The notes under the pieces: model-generated | Told to the model about the DNA's origin: nothing | The model's input: only the letters and a program-made list of their open reading frames with translations | Databases searched by the model: none | Shown: positions 24,378-32,752 of the stretch, in pieces | Numbering within the stretch: position 1 is the first letter of the stretch | Layout of the letters: each line of letters begins with the position of its first letter | Translations under genes and position numbers: made by a program | DNA from: a beta proteobacterium CB | GTDB taxonomy: Bacteria > Pseudomonadota > Gammaproteobacteria > Burkholderiales > Burkholderiaceae | DNA length: 64,000 bases | Reading direction: 5' to 3' | Assembly: GCA_000342265.1 (NCBI GenBank) | Contig: CP004348.1 | Location: 372,001 to 436,000 of the forward strand

Positions 24378-25535
24378 ATGAATACCACAATTAAATTAAA
24401 AGAACTTTTTAGTTCGCTTCTGCTCCGAATGCGTGAATTGGACATTACCCGTCGTCAATTACTGATGGGTCTCACGCTTACATTTTTATTAGTCGTATTT
24501 GGATTTGTTGTTCTAAATTCTGGGCCTTTAGCATCCACTAAAGTCACGACCATTAAAGTCAGCGACCAATCGCTTGCGCCAACACTATTTGGGGTGGGAA
24601 CAATTGAAGCTAGGCGGTCTTACTTGATGGGGCCGGTAGTTGCTGGACGCGTTTTAAACGTGTACGTGGATGTGGGTAATTCAGTTAAAGAGGGGCAATT
24701 ACTTGCCGAGATGGATTCAATTGATTTAAGTCAGAAAATGGTTGCTGCTCAGGCACAAGTGACTGATGCAAGGGCACGTTTGCTGTTAGCTTCTGAAACG
24801 CACAAGCGATATGAAGAGTTGGGAAAGAAAAATTTCATTAGCCCGATTGCAGTGGACGGAAAGTTGCAGGAACTCAATTCAGCAAAAGCGATTGTTCAAA
24901 AAACAACTGCTGATTTGGATGGTCTTAAACAACAAGAGCTCAATATTAAATTAAGGGCTCCAGTAGATGGAATCATTACTTCTAGGGATGCCGAGCCAGG
25001 CTCAACTGTTATTGCTGGTCAGGCAGTTTTAAAGTTAATCGACCCAACGAGCCTATGGATTAAGACACGGTTTGATCAAGGTAAGTCAATGGGATTAGCT
25101 GTTGGCTTAGATGCAAATGTGATATTGCGCTCTAATCCACATCACCCAATCTCGGGCAAGGTAGTTCGCGTTGAGATGCTCAGTGATAGTGTTGCAGAAG
25201 AACGCATCGCCCAAATTGAAATGATAGATATGCCCAAGACCGTTTCAATTGGAGAGATGGCAGAGGTGACATTGCAACTAGCCCCCAGTGAATATGGCCT
25301 TAGCTTACCTAACGCAAGCATTAAAAAGAGGGGTAATGAAACTGGGGTATGGGTGCTCAAAGATGGCAAGCCCCACTTTGCTCGGGTACAAATTGGACAA
25401 AACGGCTTAAATGGTCAGGTGGTTATTCTGAGTGGACTTAAGAGTGGTGATGAAGTTGTTCTCTATAGCGATGCTGAAATTAAAGAAGGGCAGCGTATTA
25501 AGGTAGTTGATTCTTTATTGAAGAAAACACCGTGA
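24378..25535 (+). CDS. Periplasmic adaptor (HlyD/DevB-like) of ABC exporter, 385 aa
   Basis: A membrane-fusion protein with one N-terminal anchor (about residues 26-47, LLMGLTLTFLLVVFGFVVL), a lipoyl-like domain (GRVLNVYVDVGNSVKEGQLLAEMD), a short coiled coil, a second lipoyl half (LRAPVDGIITSRDAEPGSTV) and a beta barrel. It links an inner-membrane ABC transporter to the outer membrane. It overlaps the permease gene by 4 bp, forming a three-gene operon like devBCA of cyanobacteria. The cargo is unknown. Confidence 0.87.
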   Translation: MNTTIKLKELFSSLLLRMRELDITRRQLLMGLTLTFLLVVFGFVVLNSGPLASTKVTTIKVSDQSLAPTLFGVGTIEARRSYLMGPVVAGRVLNVYVDVGNSVKEGQLLAEMDSIDLSQKMVAAQAQVTDARARLLLASETHKRYEELGKKNFISPIAVDGKLQELNSAKAIVQKTTADLDGLKQQELNIKLRAPVDGIITSRDAEPGSTVIAGQAVLKLIDPTSLWIKTRFDQGKSMGLAVGLDANVILRSNPHHPISGKVVRVEMLSDSVAEERIAQIEMIDMPKTVSIGEMAEVTLQLAPSEYGLSLPNASIKKRGNETGVWVLKDGKPHFARVQIGQNGLNGQVVILSGLKSGDEVVLYSDAEIKEGQRIKVVDSLLKKTP

Positions 25536-26722
25536 TTAGCCTAGCAGGTCGTGACATTGCGCATTCTTGGGGTAAGTTTGCTCTAACGGGATTGGGTCTC
25601 GGACTGCTAATCGGTGTCACTCTAACAATGGCAGGGGTATATCGAGGCATGGTGGATGATGCCATGGCCCTACTAAACAATAGTGGTGCAGATCTTTGGG
25701 TGGTACAAAAAGATACCCAAGGCCCTTATGCTGAAGCATCCAGTATTCGAGATGATTACGTCAGGGGCGTGTTGGGGATGCCGGGCGTTGCACGCGCAGC
25801 TAACATCACCTATCTCACAATGCAGGTTCGTAAAGGGCAGAGTGACACTAGAGCCATGGTGGTTGGGGTGGAAAGTGGGCAGCTTGGTGAGCCGGCTTAT
25901 TTGATTTCTGGTCGACATATTGTTCAGTCACACTATGAAGCATTGGCGGATGTTAAAACGGGGTTTGAGCTAAACGACCTCATTCAAATTAAGCGCCATC
26001 AGTATCGGGTAGTGGGTTTAACTCGCCGTATGGTCTCATCGGGTGGCGATCCAATGGTATTCATTCCCATTAAAGACGCACAAGAGGCGCAATTTTTAAA
26101 GGACAACGATGCGATTCTGAATGATCGTGCCAGAAACGTAGCCAATCCCAGTTTGAATCGCCCTATTCCTGGCTTATTAGATGCCATTACAGCATCGCAA
26201 TCTACCAATCACAGCGTTAATGCCATCCTTGTTCAAATCCAAGCCGGCAGTAGTCCGGAGGAAGTAGCCAAACCAATCCGTCGCTGGAAACATCTTGAGG
26301 TGTATACAAGGGCGCAGATGGAAGAAATCCTTGTTGCCAAGTTGATCGCAAATTCCGCAAAACAAATTGGTATGTTTCTAGTGATCTTGGCGGTAGTAAG
26401 CGCTGCCATTGTGGCTTTCATTATCTACACCATGACCCTAGGAAAGATAAGGGAGATTGCGGTGTTGAAATTGATTGGTACTCAAAATAGTACTATTGCC
26501 AGCATGATCTTGCAGCAAGCCCTTGGCTTGGGGTTAATTGGCTTTATTGTGGGAAAAACTTCCGCTACTTTTTGGGCGCCGCTATTTCCAAAGTATGTTT
26601 TATTAGAGCCTGTAGATGCAATCATCGGATTCATTTTAGTGATGGTCATATGCGCTTTAGCTAGTACCTTGGCGATTAGAGCTGCTTTGCTGGTAGATCC
26701 CGCCCAAGCAATTGGAGGCTGA
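25532..26722 (+). CDS. ABC transporter permease, FtsX/DevC-like, 396 aa
   Basis: An N-terminal membrane helix (FALTGLGLGLLIGVTLTMAGVYRG) is followed by a large periplasmic domain and three C-terminal helices (about 285-310, 330-350 and 365-390). This is the FtsX/MacB permease layout with a separate ATPase. GADLWVVQKDTQGP resembles DevC proteins. It is coupled to the adaptor before it (4-bp overlap) and to the ATPase after it. Confidence 0.87.
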   Translation: MISLAGRDIAHSWGKFALTGLGLGLLIGVTLTMAGVYRGMVDDAMALLNNSGADLWVVQKDTQGPYAEASSIRDDYVRGVLGMPGVARAANITYLTMQVRKGQSDTRAMVVGVESGQLGEPAYLISGRHIVQSHYEALADVKTGFELNDLIQIKRHQYRVVGLTRRMVSSGGDPMVFIPIKDAQEAQFLKDNDAILNDRARNVANPSLNRPIPGLLDAITASQSTNHSVNAILVQIQAGSSPEEVAKPIRRWKHLEVYTRAQMEEILVAKLIANSAKQIGMFLVILAVVSAAIVAFIIYTMTLGKIREIAVLKLIGTQNSTIASMILQQALGLGLIGFIVGKTSATFWAPLFPKYVLLEPVDAIIGFILVMVICALASTLAIRAALLVDPAQAIGG

Positions 26723-26723
26723 T

Positions 26724-27434
26724 ATGAGTACTTGCAGCATTCAATTAGAAGGGCTTAGAAAAACTTACGGACATGGTGACGCTGCTGTAGATGCCCTCAA
26801 AAATGTCAATATGCAAATTGCTCCAGGTGAAGTGGTGGGGCTTATTGGCCCATCTGGATCCGGAAAAAGTACGCTACTGAAATGTCTAGGGGCAGTCATT
26901 GAGCCCACAGCTGGTCGTATGACTTTGGGTGGTGAAGTGATCTACGAGCATGGTTGGAAGATTAAGGACTTAAGGGCTCTGAGAAGAGACAAAATTGGCT
27001 TTATTTTCCAGGCCCCTTATTTAATTCCGTTTCTAAACGTTACCGATAACGTCGCACTATTGCCTATGCTTGCAGGCGTGCCTAATGCTCAGGCTAGAGC
27101 GCGCGCTAGAGAGTTGCTAGAGGCTCTAGATGTTGCACATAGGGCTAATGCAAGCCCATCTGAATTATCTGGGGGTGAGCAACAACGAGTTTCCATTGCA
27201 AGAGCTTTGGCAAATAGACCCCCAGTGATTTTGGCTGACGAACCCACTGCGCCTCTAGATAGCGAGAGGGCTCTAGGGGTAATGGGGATCTTAAATCAAA
27301 TGGCCAGTCAATATCAGACTGCGATTATTGTGGTTACCCATGATGAAAAAATTATCCCACTATTTAAGCGCATTTATGCAATTCGAGACGGGCAAACCAT
27401 TGAGGAATCTAGGCAGGGTCAACGAGTAACCTGA
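26724..27434 (+). CDS. ABC transporter ATP-binding protein, DevA/MacB/LolD type
   Basis: The complete motor subunit: Walker A GPSGSGKSTLL, Q-loop GFIFQAPYLIPFLNV, signature LSGGEQQRVSIARAL, Walker B VILADEPTAPLDS and switch His in VVTHDEK. The ATG at 26724 follows GGAGG at 6-bp spacing and is preferred over the TTG at 26712. It is the last gene of the exporter operon, 340 bp before the second tRNA-Lys repeat. Confidence 0.92.
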   Translation: MSTCSIQLEGLRKTYGHGDAAVDALKNVNMQIAPGEVVGLIGPSGSGKSTLLKCLGAVIEPTAGRMTLGGEVIYEHGWKIKDLRALRRDKIGFIFQAPYLIPFLNVTDNVALLPMLAGVPNAQARARARELLEALDVAHRANASPSELSGGEQQRVSIARALANRPPVILADEPTAPLDSERALGVMGILNQMASQYQTAIIVVTHDEKIIPLFKRIYAIRDGQTIEESRQGQRVT

Positions 27435-27460
27435 GAATTGCTTAAGTGGCGGCTAAGGGT

Positions 27461-27572
27461 CTTGATTTCAACCCGTCGATGCAACAGATAGATTCGAGGT
27501 CGTTGTTTCATGAGCAACACTCCTTGCGCTTACGCAGTTTGTAGTGTGTTGCATCGACGGGTTGAAATCAAG
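27461..27572. mobile_element. MITE-like element with 26-bp perfect terminal inverted repeats
   Basis: CTTGATTTCAACCCGTCGAT continues to GCAACA at 27486 and the exact reverse complement occupies 27547-27572, leaving a 60-bp centre with no open frame of note. Size (112 bp) and end structure fit a miniature element or a collapsed insertion sequence. No transposase of matching type is in the window. A 2-bp target duplication is possible but not clear. Confidence 0.6.
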
Positions 27573-27740
27573 GTCGTTAACGGTCATCCAGCTATACACA
27601 AATGAAATGTCGGTTTACCCGACAACCGTCGCGTTTAGAGACGCTCACGGTCACCCAGCGTCAGCTATCCTGACCAGCAACGACCTAATAGATCGCCTAT
27701 TGCCACCAACAGTTCCCGCATTTGACTAACCTATAAAGAC

Positions 27741-27769
27741 AAAACCCCCACTATTGCTAGTGAGGGTTT
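27741..27769 (-). terminator. Terminator-like hairpin beside middle tRNA-Lys repeat
   Basis: AAACCCCCACT and AGTGAGGGTTT pair around ATTGCT; on the minus strand the stem runs into TTTTG. It sits 4 bp from the 53-bp repeat, as the hairpins at 961 and 49735 sit near theirs. It would end transcripts leaving a tRNA-Lys gene placed at that junction. Confidence 0.6.
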
Positions 27770-27772
27770 CTT

Positions 27773-27825
27773 GATACTGGTGGGTCGGGCGAGATTCGAA
27801 CTCGCGACCAACGGATTAAAAGTCC
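27773..27825 (-). repeat. attL: 53-bp copy of tRNA-Lys 3' part
   Basis: Identical over 53 bases to 49767-49819. It covers the CCA end, acceptor 3' strand, T arm and anticodon loop, including the TTTTAA anticodon region, then diverges. It marks the left end of the mobilizable element whose integrase lies at the other end. It is also the right border of the nitrate segment. Confidence 0.9.
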
Positions 27826-27894
27826 TAAATCAGTAATTTTTTGATTTGCATTGGATTAGCAATATCCCCGCTACGCCTTTTAATCATTGGGTTT

Positions 27895-27951
27895 AGTGTC
27901 AACCATGTACGCAATGTATTTGCATTGGTTTGTGTTGATGTTGACACTTTG
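27895..27951. promoter_or_regulatory. Candidate integrase arm sites, left end
   Basis: AGTGTCAAC at 27895 and its reverse complement GTTGACACT at 27940 face each other about 36 bp apart. The longer word GTTGACACTTTG (27940-27951) recurs at 49695-49706 at the other end of the element, overlapping the integrase stop. Tyrosine integrases bind such arm repeats near att cores, so this is a reasonable reading. Confidence 0.45.
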
Positions 27952-27984
27952 TAGGCATTACTTTTGCGGGTAATTTAATTGTTG

Positions 27985-27994
27985 CGTGGACACG
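27985..27994 (-). repeat. CGTGTCCACG word, copy 1 of 5
   Basis: Written CGTGGACACG on the plus strand. The first of five exact copies of this near-palindrome within the mobilizable element, 34 bp inside the left arm-site repeat. Confidence 0.6.
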
Positions 27995-28065
27995 CTTTTA
28001 TTTTCTTTTGTCCATTACTATCGCAGTTGATTTTTAATTTTATCCACCTCAAAAAAAGTAGTGCT

Positions 28066-28440
28066 ATGGAAAAAAGTGATTTAGCAAGGTTTCAACGAGA
28101 GGTCATTGCTCACGGCGCAGAAGCCGCGTTGCCATGCAATCTTTCTGATGAGTGGATCGCTTTGCTCGGCCGAGATTTAAATATGCTCCTGGAGCCGGAA
28201 AACGAGGATGAGGGCTATCTAACTGTGCCATTGGCGATGCTGATCCACTTGTTACTTGCAAAGCAGGGCAAGAAACAGGGCAAGATGACATTATCCGAGG
28301 AAGAGCTTCATAAGTACTTTCAATACCTTCACTTCGAGTTAGCCGTCGAAGAGGTTAGTCGCAATACTGATATTTCACTTAATCGCGCTACCCTTGAAAC
28401 TATTTTTACCAATCGTGATGTTGAAATGAGGGATAGGTGA
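28066..28440 (+). CDS. Hypothetical protein, 124 aa
   Basis: A soluble, acidic, helical protein with no signal peptide. I recognise no family. ATG 28066 is chosen because the upstream part of the open frame reads as hydrophobic low-complexity sequence unlike the rest; the ribosome site is weak. It is the first gene inside the left end of the mobilizable element, transcribed inward. Position would suit a cargo gene. Confidence 0.6.
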   Translation: MEKSDLARFQREVIAHGAEAALPCNLSDEWIALLGRDLNMLLEPENEDEGYLTVPLAMLIHLLLAKQGKKQGKMTLSEEELHKYFQYLHFELAVEEVSRNTDISLNRATLETIFTNRDVEMRDR

Positions 28441-28959
28441 TACTTTATACGGGGGTTCTTGTCAAAATGTAAGACCCGCCAATTCGCTTCATATTAAAGC
28501 TTCCTTTAATAAAGAGTCAGGTTATTAAAGAGAGATTGCATACCCTTGCAGCAATAAAAGGCTCTTTTGCCATGGTAATCAGTGGCTACTTTGCAAAATA
28601 ACTTGGAAATAGTAGATCTTCCTGAAAATACCGTGTCCACGACAATTTTTATTTCATCCTGGTGTAAAACTCCTAACTTTGGGGCGATAGGTGAGCTTTT
28701 TTAACTGCCTAAGGTGAGAAAATTTACCGCACTTACTTTGGGAGCATCATGAAATAACTAGATCCCTCCTGATTTGAGCTTTCACATTTTGTAATAGATG
28801 GCTCAAAAGTATTCTGTAACAGGCAGTAAGCACCACCAGGCATCCCTAAAGATGTTGAGAAAAGCAAGGGAGGGTGAGGGTTGGCGCAGGCTTAAGTACC
28901 GAACAGAATGCCTTTTAATTGGGCATACATAGAAGGCCCTCGACGACTAAAATCATAGA
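28441..28959. other. Intergenic region with conserved words shared with 47.3-47.5 kb
   Basis: About 520 bases. GACCCGCC with AATTCG (28474-28486), CGTGTCCACG (28632-28641) and CATCCTGGTGTAAAA (28655-28669) occur in the same order as close matches at 47334-47475. A 44-codon basic open frame at 28798-28932 is too weak to call a gene. Confidence 0.45.
28632..28641 (+). repeat. CGTGTCCACG word, copy 2 of 5
   Basis: Exact copy, 13 bp upstream of CATCCTGGTGTAAAA. The same pair is seen at 47429 with 23-bp spacing. Confidence 0.6.
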
Positions 28960-29199
28960 ATGGATAACATCGAATTTAACGGCAAAATCAAAGGGATGAC
29001 CACCCTGAAGCAGATGATTGCCGAGAAAAAGGTTCATTACGCATCTGATTCATCAAGACTAAGGGCAGAAGAAGAGGCTGCCGAAAAAGCCTACAAAGAA
29101 GCCGTTGAATTTGAGCAGAGAAACCCAAGGGTGAGGCTCAATACTGGCAATTGCGAAGGTCGAGCTCTTTGGACCAGGGAGCCGTTTAATGACGAGTAA
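28960..29199 (+). CDS. Hypothetical small protein, 79 aa
   Basis: An acidic helical protein with an EEEAAEKAYKEAVEFEQR helix and a conserved-looking end (RLNTGNCEGRALWTREPF). No family recognised. A second start is possible at 28996. It overlaps the next small gene by 11 bp and precedes the restriction-modification gene by 225 bp. Paired small genes before a restriction enzyme could be control or antitoxin-like proteins, but nothing in the sequence proves it. Confidence 0.55.
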   Translation: MDNIEFNGKIKGMTTLKQMIAEKKVHYASDSSRLRAEEEAAEKAYKEAVEFEQRNPRVRLNTGNCEGRALWTREPFNDE

Positions 29200-29356
29200 A
29201 AAGACGCTAAACCCTAAAGAATTGCTGAAGGGCATGTTGCGCAAGCCTCGTGCTCCCGTCAGCATCAAAGAAATGAATAAGGCAATTATTTCAGGCGCCA
29301 CCCATAATGGATCTAGCGCCATTTATCCCCAGAAGCAAGGCCTAGACACTAATTAA
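29189..29356 (+). CDS. Small protein, 55 aa, overlapping the previous gene
   Basis: Begins with ATG inside the last codons of the preceding gene, in another frame. The sequence is basic at first (TSKKTLNPKELLKGMLRKPR) and then reads IKEMNKAIISGATHNGSSA. Tight overlap with a same-strand gene and a sensible amino-acid make-up support it. Function unknown; it ends 68 bp before the restriction-modification gene. Confidence 0.5.
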   Translation: MTSKKTLNPKELLKGMLRKPRAPVSIKEMNKAIISGATHNGSSAIYPQKQGLDTN

Positions 29357-29424
29357 TACCTCTAAAAATTGCTAAGAAACCATTAAAAGTTATCATTGGT
29401 TATTCCAAAGATTAGGGTAACCAA

Positions 29425-31821
29425 ATGAGCCTTTTTGAGCAGCTAAAACACGCTAAAAGTGAAGAGGATGTCAAAGACATCTATATCAAGGCGCTGGGCT
29501 TAAAAGGTTATACAAAAGGCCTAATTGATATCCAAACCAAGGAAATTTGGTTTGAGGCTAAAGATACCGGTAGGAACTCTAGTTATGCAATGTTCACTCA
29601 ATTGCTTCACTATGTTCAGGTGGCATTAGACAAAGGCGAGACTGTTCCACCGTTTTTAGCGGTAATCGATACCGAAAAAGCGGCGATTATGAAGAGCTCA
29701 GATGTTCTTCCATTTTTGGAAAAAAAGACAATTAAGTGGGGCAAGTCGGCAAGTCAATATACGCCGGAAGCTCTGGCTGAAATTTCAGCTCATATCGGTA
29801 CGCACTTCGTTGCATTCAAGCTGGCAACTCATGAAGAAGAATTTATTGAGGCGGTTAAGTCTGCGATTAAAACTGGGGACATCATTCGCACCCAGATTAC
29901 CCCTAATAACTTAAAGCAGGTTTTTGATAAATGGGTGGCAATGATCGGGTGTGAAATTAAAGGAGTGGATGCAGATGACTACGCACTCCTATTCTTTGCA
30001 GACATCATGAGTGATGGCACCATCTCTACCCATAAAAATCTACCAGCTGAATTACTTCATAAAAATGATGAGCCCGTTTTCATGCTTAATGGGAAGTTAT
30101 TTGAGTTGAGTAGCAGAGAGGGATATCGCCGATTCTGGGCTATTTACCATAGACCCCCTAAAGCCGAATATAGAGATTATTTGCTGGAGCGCAGGGATAG
30201 CCTCATACCTCTTGATGAAAGAGCATTTAAGGGCGCTTTCTACACGCCTCTGGCCGTTGTTGATAAGGCTTACGATTTATTAACAGAGACTCTTGGAAAT
30301 AATTGGCAAAAAGATTATGTCGTTTGGGATATGTGCTGCGGCGTTGGAAATTTAGAGGTTAAGCACAGTAATCCTAGAAATATTTTCATGTCCACTCTAG
30401 ATGAGGCTGACATTGATGTAATGAAGGCAACAAAAACTTGCGTTTCGGCAGAACGGTTTCAATATGACTACCTGAATGATGATGTCGATGATTTTGGAAA
30501 TATTGATTACTCTCTATCTAATAAGTTACCTAAACAATTGCAAGAGGCAATAAAAGCAGGGAAAAAGTTATTAGTGCTTATTAATCCGCCTTATGCAGAA
30601 GCAACTAACTTTGAAAACATAGCAAAAGGGGTGGAGGCTGAAAATAAGACTGGAGTTGCAAAAACTAAAGTTGCCGCCAGTGCAATGGGTAACTATGGGA
30701 AGGCCAGTAACGAGCTATTTACCCAGTTTTTAGCAAGAATAGCCATCGAAATGCCAACAGCAACTGTGGCGATGTTTAGCACTCTCAAGTACATTAATGC
30801 GCCGAATTTTGAGGACTTTCGAGCTGCTTGGAATGCAAAATTCCTTGGCGGCTTTGTTGTTCATAGCAAAGCATTTGATGGTTTAACTGGTGAATTCCCT
30901 ATTGGTTTTTTGGTTTGGCAGACCGATCAATTGGCAAAAGAAAAATTACTTATTAGTGAAATCTCTCTCGAGGCCTACGATAAAAAAGTCAATCCGATTG
31001 GCGAGAAGGTGTTTTATAACAAGCCAAAGACTTCACTATTAAATGTTTGGATGACGAGGCCTAGGGCGAATAAAGTTCCGGTCATTCCTCTCAAAAATGC
31101 AATTTCACCCTACACATCCGTTCCGCGCGTAACCACTTGGTCGGACGGAGCGATTGCTTATATGTATTGCGGAGTAAATGATTTGCAGCACGCAGAGCAG
31201 CAAACTGTAATTTACTCGTCTGTGTATGGTGGAGGGAACGGCTTTTATATAACCCCTGAAAACCTTCTGGAATCGGTTGTCATTTTTGCAGTAAGGCGAC
31301 AAGTTCGACCCAATTGGCTTAATGACAGGGATCAATTTTTGCAGCCAAATAGTGAGTTAACCGAAGAATTTAAAACTGATTGCTTGATATGGACGCTATT
31401 TAATCGTTGTAATAGGACTGTTGGCGCATCCAGCATGGAATGGGGTGAAAGAGAGTGGGAGTTGGTAAATTACTTCATACCATTCACCGAGGAAGAGGTG
31501 GGATCGCCCGACCGCTTTGAATCTGATTTCATGGTTCAGTATTTGGCCGATAAAACTCTTTCAGAAGAATCAAAAGCTGTTCTTGATGCAGGGAGAGAGT
31601 TATGGAAAACCTACTTTTCTGAAACGGATGTGCATGCAGTTCGGGAGGAGTACAAGCTAAATCGCCCAGATGTTGGCTGGTACCAAATTCGCAATGCTTT
31701 GGCTGCAAGAAATAAGAGTGGAGACTATCAGCCAATCAATTTTGAGCCTTTTGAGGATGCCTATAAGGCACTTGGAGATAAGTTAAGGCCTCAGGTCTAT
31801 GAACTGGGCTTTTTGAAGTAA
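29425..31821 (+). CDS. Fused restriction-modification enzyme (type IIG-like), 798 aa
   Basis: One polypeptide seems to join a nuclease and an adenine methyltransferase. Near the N-terminus, LIDIQTKEIWFEAK gives Asp35, Glu44 and Lys46 in a PD-(D/E)xK arrangement. The methyltransferase has the S-adenosylmethionine motif VWDMCCGVGNLE (about residue 304) and the catalytic NPPY at 387-390. The C-terminal 350 residues would hold target recognition. Such enzymes cut unmodified incoming DNA and protect their own. No separate specificity or methylase gene is adjacent. It is likely defence cargo of the mobilizable element. Confidence 0.82.
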   Translation: MSLFEQLKHAKSEEDVKDIYIKALGLKGYTKGLIDIQTKEIWFEAKDTGRNSSYAMFTQLLHYVQVALDKGETVPPFLAVIDTEKAAIMKSSDVLPFLEKKTIKWGKSASQYTPEALAEISAHIGTHFVAFKLATHEEEFIEAVKSAIKTGDIIRTQITPNNLKQVFDKWVAMIGCEIKGVDADDYALLFFADIMSDGTISTHKNLPAELLHKNDEPVFMLNGKLFELSSREGYRRFWAIYHRPPKAEYRDYLLERRDSLIPLDERAFKGAFYTPLAVVDKAYDLLTETLGNNWQKDYVVWDMCCGVGNLEVKHSNPRNIFMSTLDEADIDVMKATKTCVSAERFQYDYLNDDVDDFGNIDYSLSNKLPKQLQEAIKAGKKLLVLINPPYAEATNFENIAKGVEAENKTGVAKTKVAASAMGNYGKASNELFTQFLARIAIEMPTATVAMFSTLKYINAPNFEDFRAAWNAKFLGGFVVHSKAFDGLTGEFPIGFLVWQTDQLAKEKLLISEISLEAYDKKVNPIGEKVFYNKPKTSLLNVWMTRPRANKVPVIPLKNAISPYTSVPRVTTWSDGAIAYMYCGVNDLQHAEQQTVIYSSVYGGGNGFYITPENLLESVVIFAVRRQVRPNWLNDRDQFLQPNSELTEEFKTDCLIWTLFNRCNRTVGASSMEWGEREWELVNYFIPFTEEEVGSPDRFESDFMVQYLADKTLSEESKAVLDAGRELWKTYFSETDVHAVREEYKLNRPDVGWYQIRNALAARNKSGDYQPINFEPFEDAYKALGDKLRPQVYELGFLK

Positions 31822-31849
31822 AAGAGAGAGGGCGGCTTAGAAAGTTGCC

Positions 31850-32077
31850 TTATTTTTTTGGGTTGTAAGAATTTATTGCCAAGCGAATACCTGCGCTTAC
31901 GCTACCTTCGCCAATAATTTCGGCTCGGCCTTTTTCTTCGTCCGTTAGTCGAACGGTAATTGCTTTTGTTTTAGCAGTTAACCCAATATCTTCAAATTTT
32001 GGACGACCGGCTCCAGCTCTAGCTCCGCCAGAACCATCTCTTGCTCCACCATGTCCGTTATTTTGTTTTTTAGTCAT
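31850..32077 (-). CDS. Small DNA-binding-like protein with Gly-rich basic N-terminus, 75 aa
   Basis: The N-terminal half is a GGARDGSGGARAGAGRPK tract, common in plasmid and phage DNA-binding proteins. The second half (KTKAITVRLTDEEKGRAEIIG, then SVSAGIRLAIN) fits a ribbon-helix-helix fold: a strand with alternating residues and two helices. It could be a transcription repressor of the transfer operon. Its ATG overlaps the stop of the gene before it (ATGA). Confidence 0.65.
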   Translation of the reverse strand: MTKKQNNGHGGARDGSGGARAGAGRPKFEDIGLTAKTKAITVRLTDEEKGRAEIIGEGSVSAGIRLAINSYNPKK

Positions 32078-32232
32078 TTCTGGCTATATTGTGCATCGAT
32101 TTCTTTTTTCATTGCTTCAAGTTGAATAGTAGATGAAGTCTGGAGCTCTTGAAGATTGCTATCCCTGGACATGGCAATGCCTTGAGTGCTGCCATAAGCA
32201 AGGAGGGCGCTTATAAGGGCGCTTGTTAACAT
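32074..32232 (-). CDS. Small exported or membrane-anchored peptide, 52 aa
   Basis: ATG at 32232 opens a short hydrophobic stretch (MLTSALISALLAYGSTQGIA) that looks like a signal peptide, followed by a helical charged tail (IQLEAMKKEIDAQ). The stop overlaps the ATG of the next gene by 4 bp, which supports translation. No family recognised. Confidence 0.5.
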   Translation of the reverse strand: MLTSALISALLAYGSTQGIAMSRDSNLQELQTSSTIQLEAMKKEIDAQYSQK

Positions 32233-32240
32233 TTTCACTA

Positions 32241-32609
32241 TCAAGCACCAGGATAGGCTGGGATTAATTGAAACTGCTTGGCATCTGCCGGTCTTTCGAT
32301 TTTGAACTTAATCTGAGTTGGCTTACGAAACTGAATATCGTGAGGATATTCTGAGGCTGAGACATAGACCTCAGGCCGCTTCTTTGAGCCAACCCATACC
32401 AACCTTAAATCTGGATATTTATCACTAACTCCACGGTTTTCAATCGTTGAATCAATGTAAAGCACTCCAGGAGTGCCATAAGCCTTGAGACTGGTCACTT
32501 GGACATCTTCTGATTTTCCATCAATTAGCAGGCGGCTAAAGTTCGAACCAAGGAAGGCTCCAAGGGCAAGAAGGCAAAGAATGAGCAGGGGGATTTTGAG
32601 TGTTTTCAT
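32241..32609 (-). CDS. Exported hypothetical protein, DUF3426-like, 122 aa
   Basis: An N-terminal anchor or signal peptide (IPLLILCLLALGAFLGSNF) precedes a small beta domain. The pattern VLYIDSTIENRG, PDLRLVWVG, YVSASEYPHDIQF and a final KFKIERP strand resembles DUF3426 domains, which form a small sandwich on the periplasmic side. Length and neighbours suggest a surface role connected to the transfer operon. Function unknown. Confidence 0.6.
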   Translation of the reverse strand: MKTLKIPLLILCLLALGAFLGSNFSRLLIDGKSEDVQVTSLKAYGTPGVLYIDSTIENRGVSDKYPDLRLVWVGSKKRPEVYVSASEYPHDIQFRKPTQIKFKIERPADAKQFQLIPAYPGA

Positions 32610-32612
32610 GAT

Positions 32613-32738
32613 TTAGATAAAGCTTGAGATTAAAGATGCAGCGCCAAAAATCGAAACGCCAGCAAGGATGCCAACCATCCCGTAGGTCATAAAACTCCAG
32701 ATTGCACTAGCGAGGATGTTGATTAAAGATTTAGTCAT
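32613..32738 (-). CDS. Membrane peptide, 41 aa
   Basis: ATG at 32738 opens MTKSLINILASAIWSFMTY followed by GMVGILAGVSIFGAASLISS, so almost the whole peptide is one or two membrane helices. It sits 14 bp after the gene upstream and 3 bp before the next start, with AAGGAAATTC as ribosome site. The spacing in a tight operon argues that it is real. Confidence 0.5.
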   Translation of the reverse strand: MTKSLINILASAIWSFMTYGMVGILAGVSIFGAASLISSFI

Positions 32739-32752
32739 TTTGAATTTCCTTT

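Noticed and set aside
27544..27729. Open frame of 61 codons across the MITE-like element
   Set aside because: It starts inside the right terminal repeat and no family or ribosome site is seen.
995..27772. Calling the nitrate segment an active integrative element
   Set aside because: No integrase, relaxase or excisionase lies between the borders and the left repeat is shorter; I treat it as an immobile or remnant island.
28798..28932. Open frame of 44 codons, basic
   Set aside because: No ribosome site, no neighbours in operon and no recognisable motif; left as part of the intergenic region.
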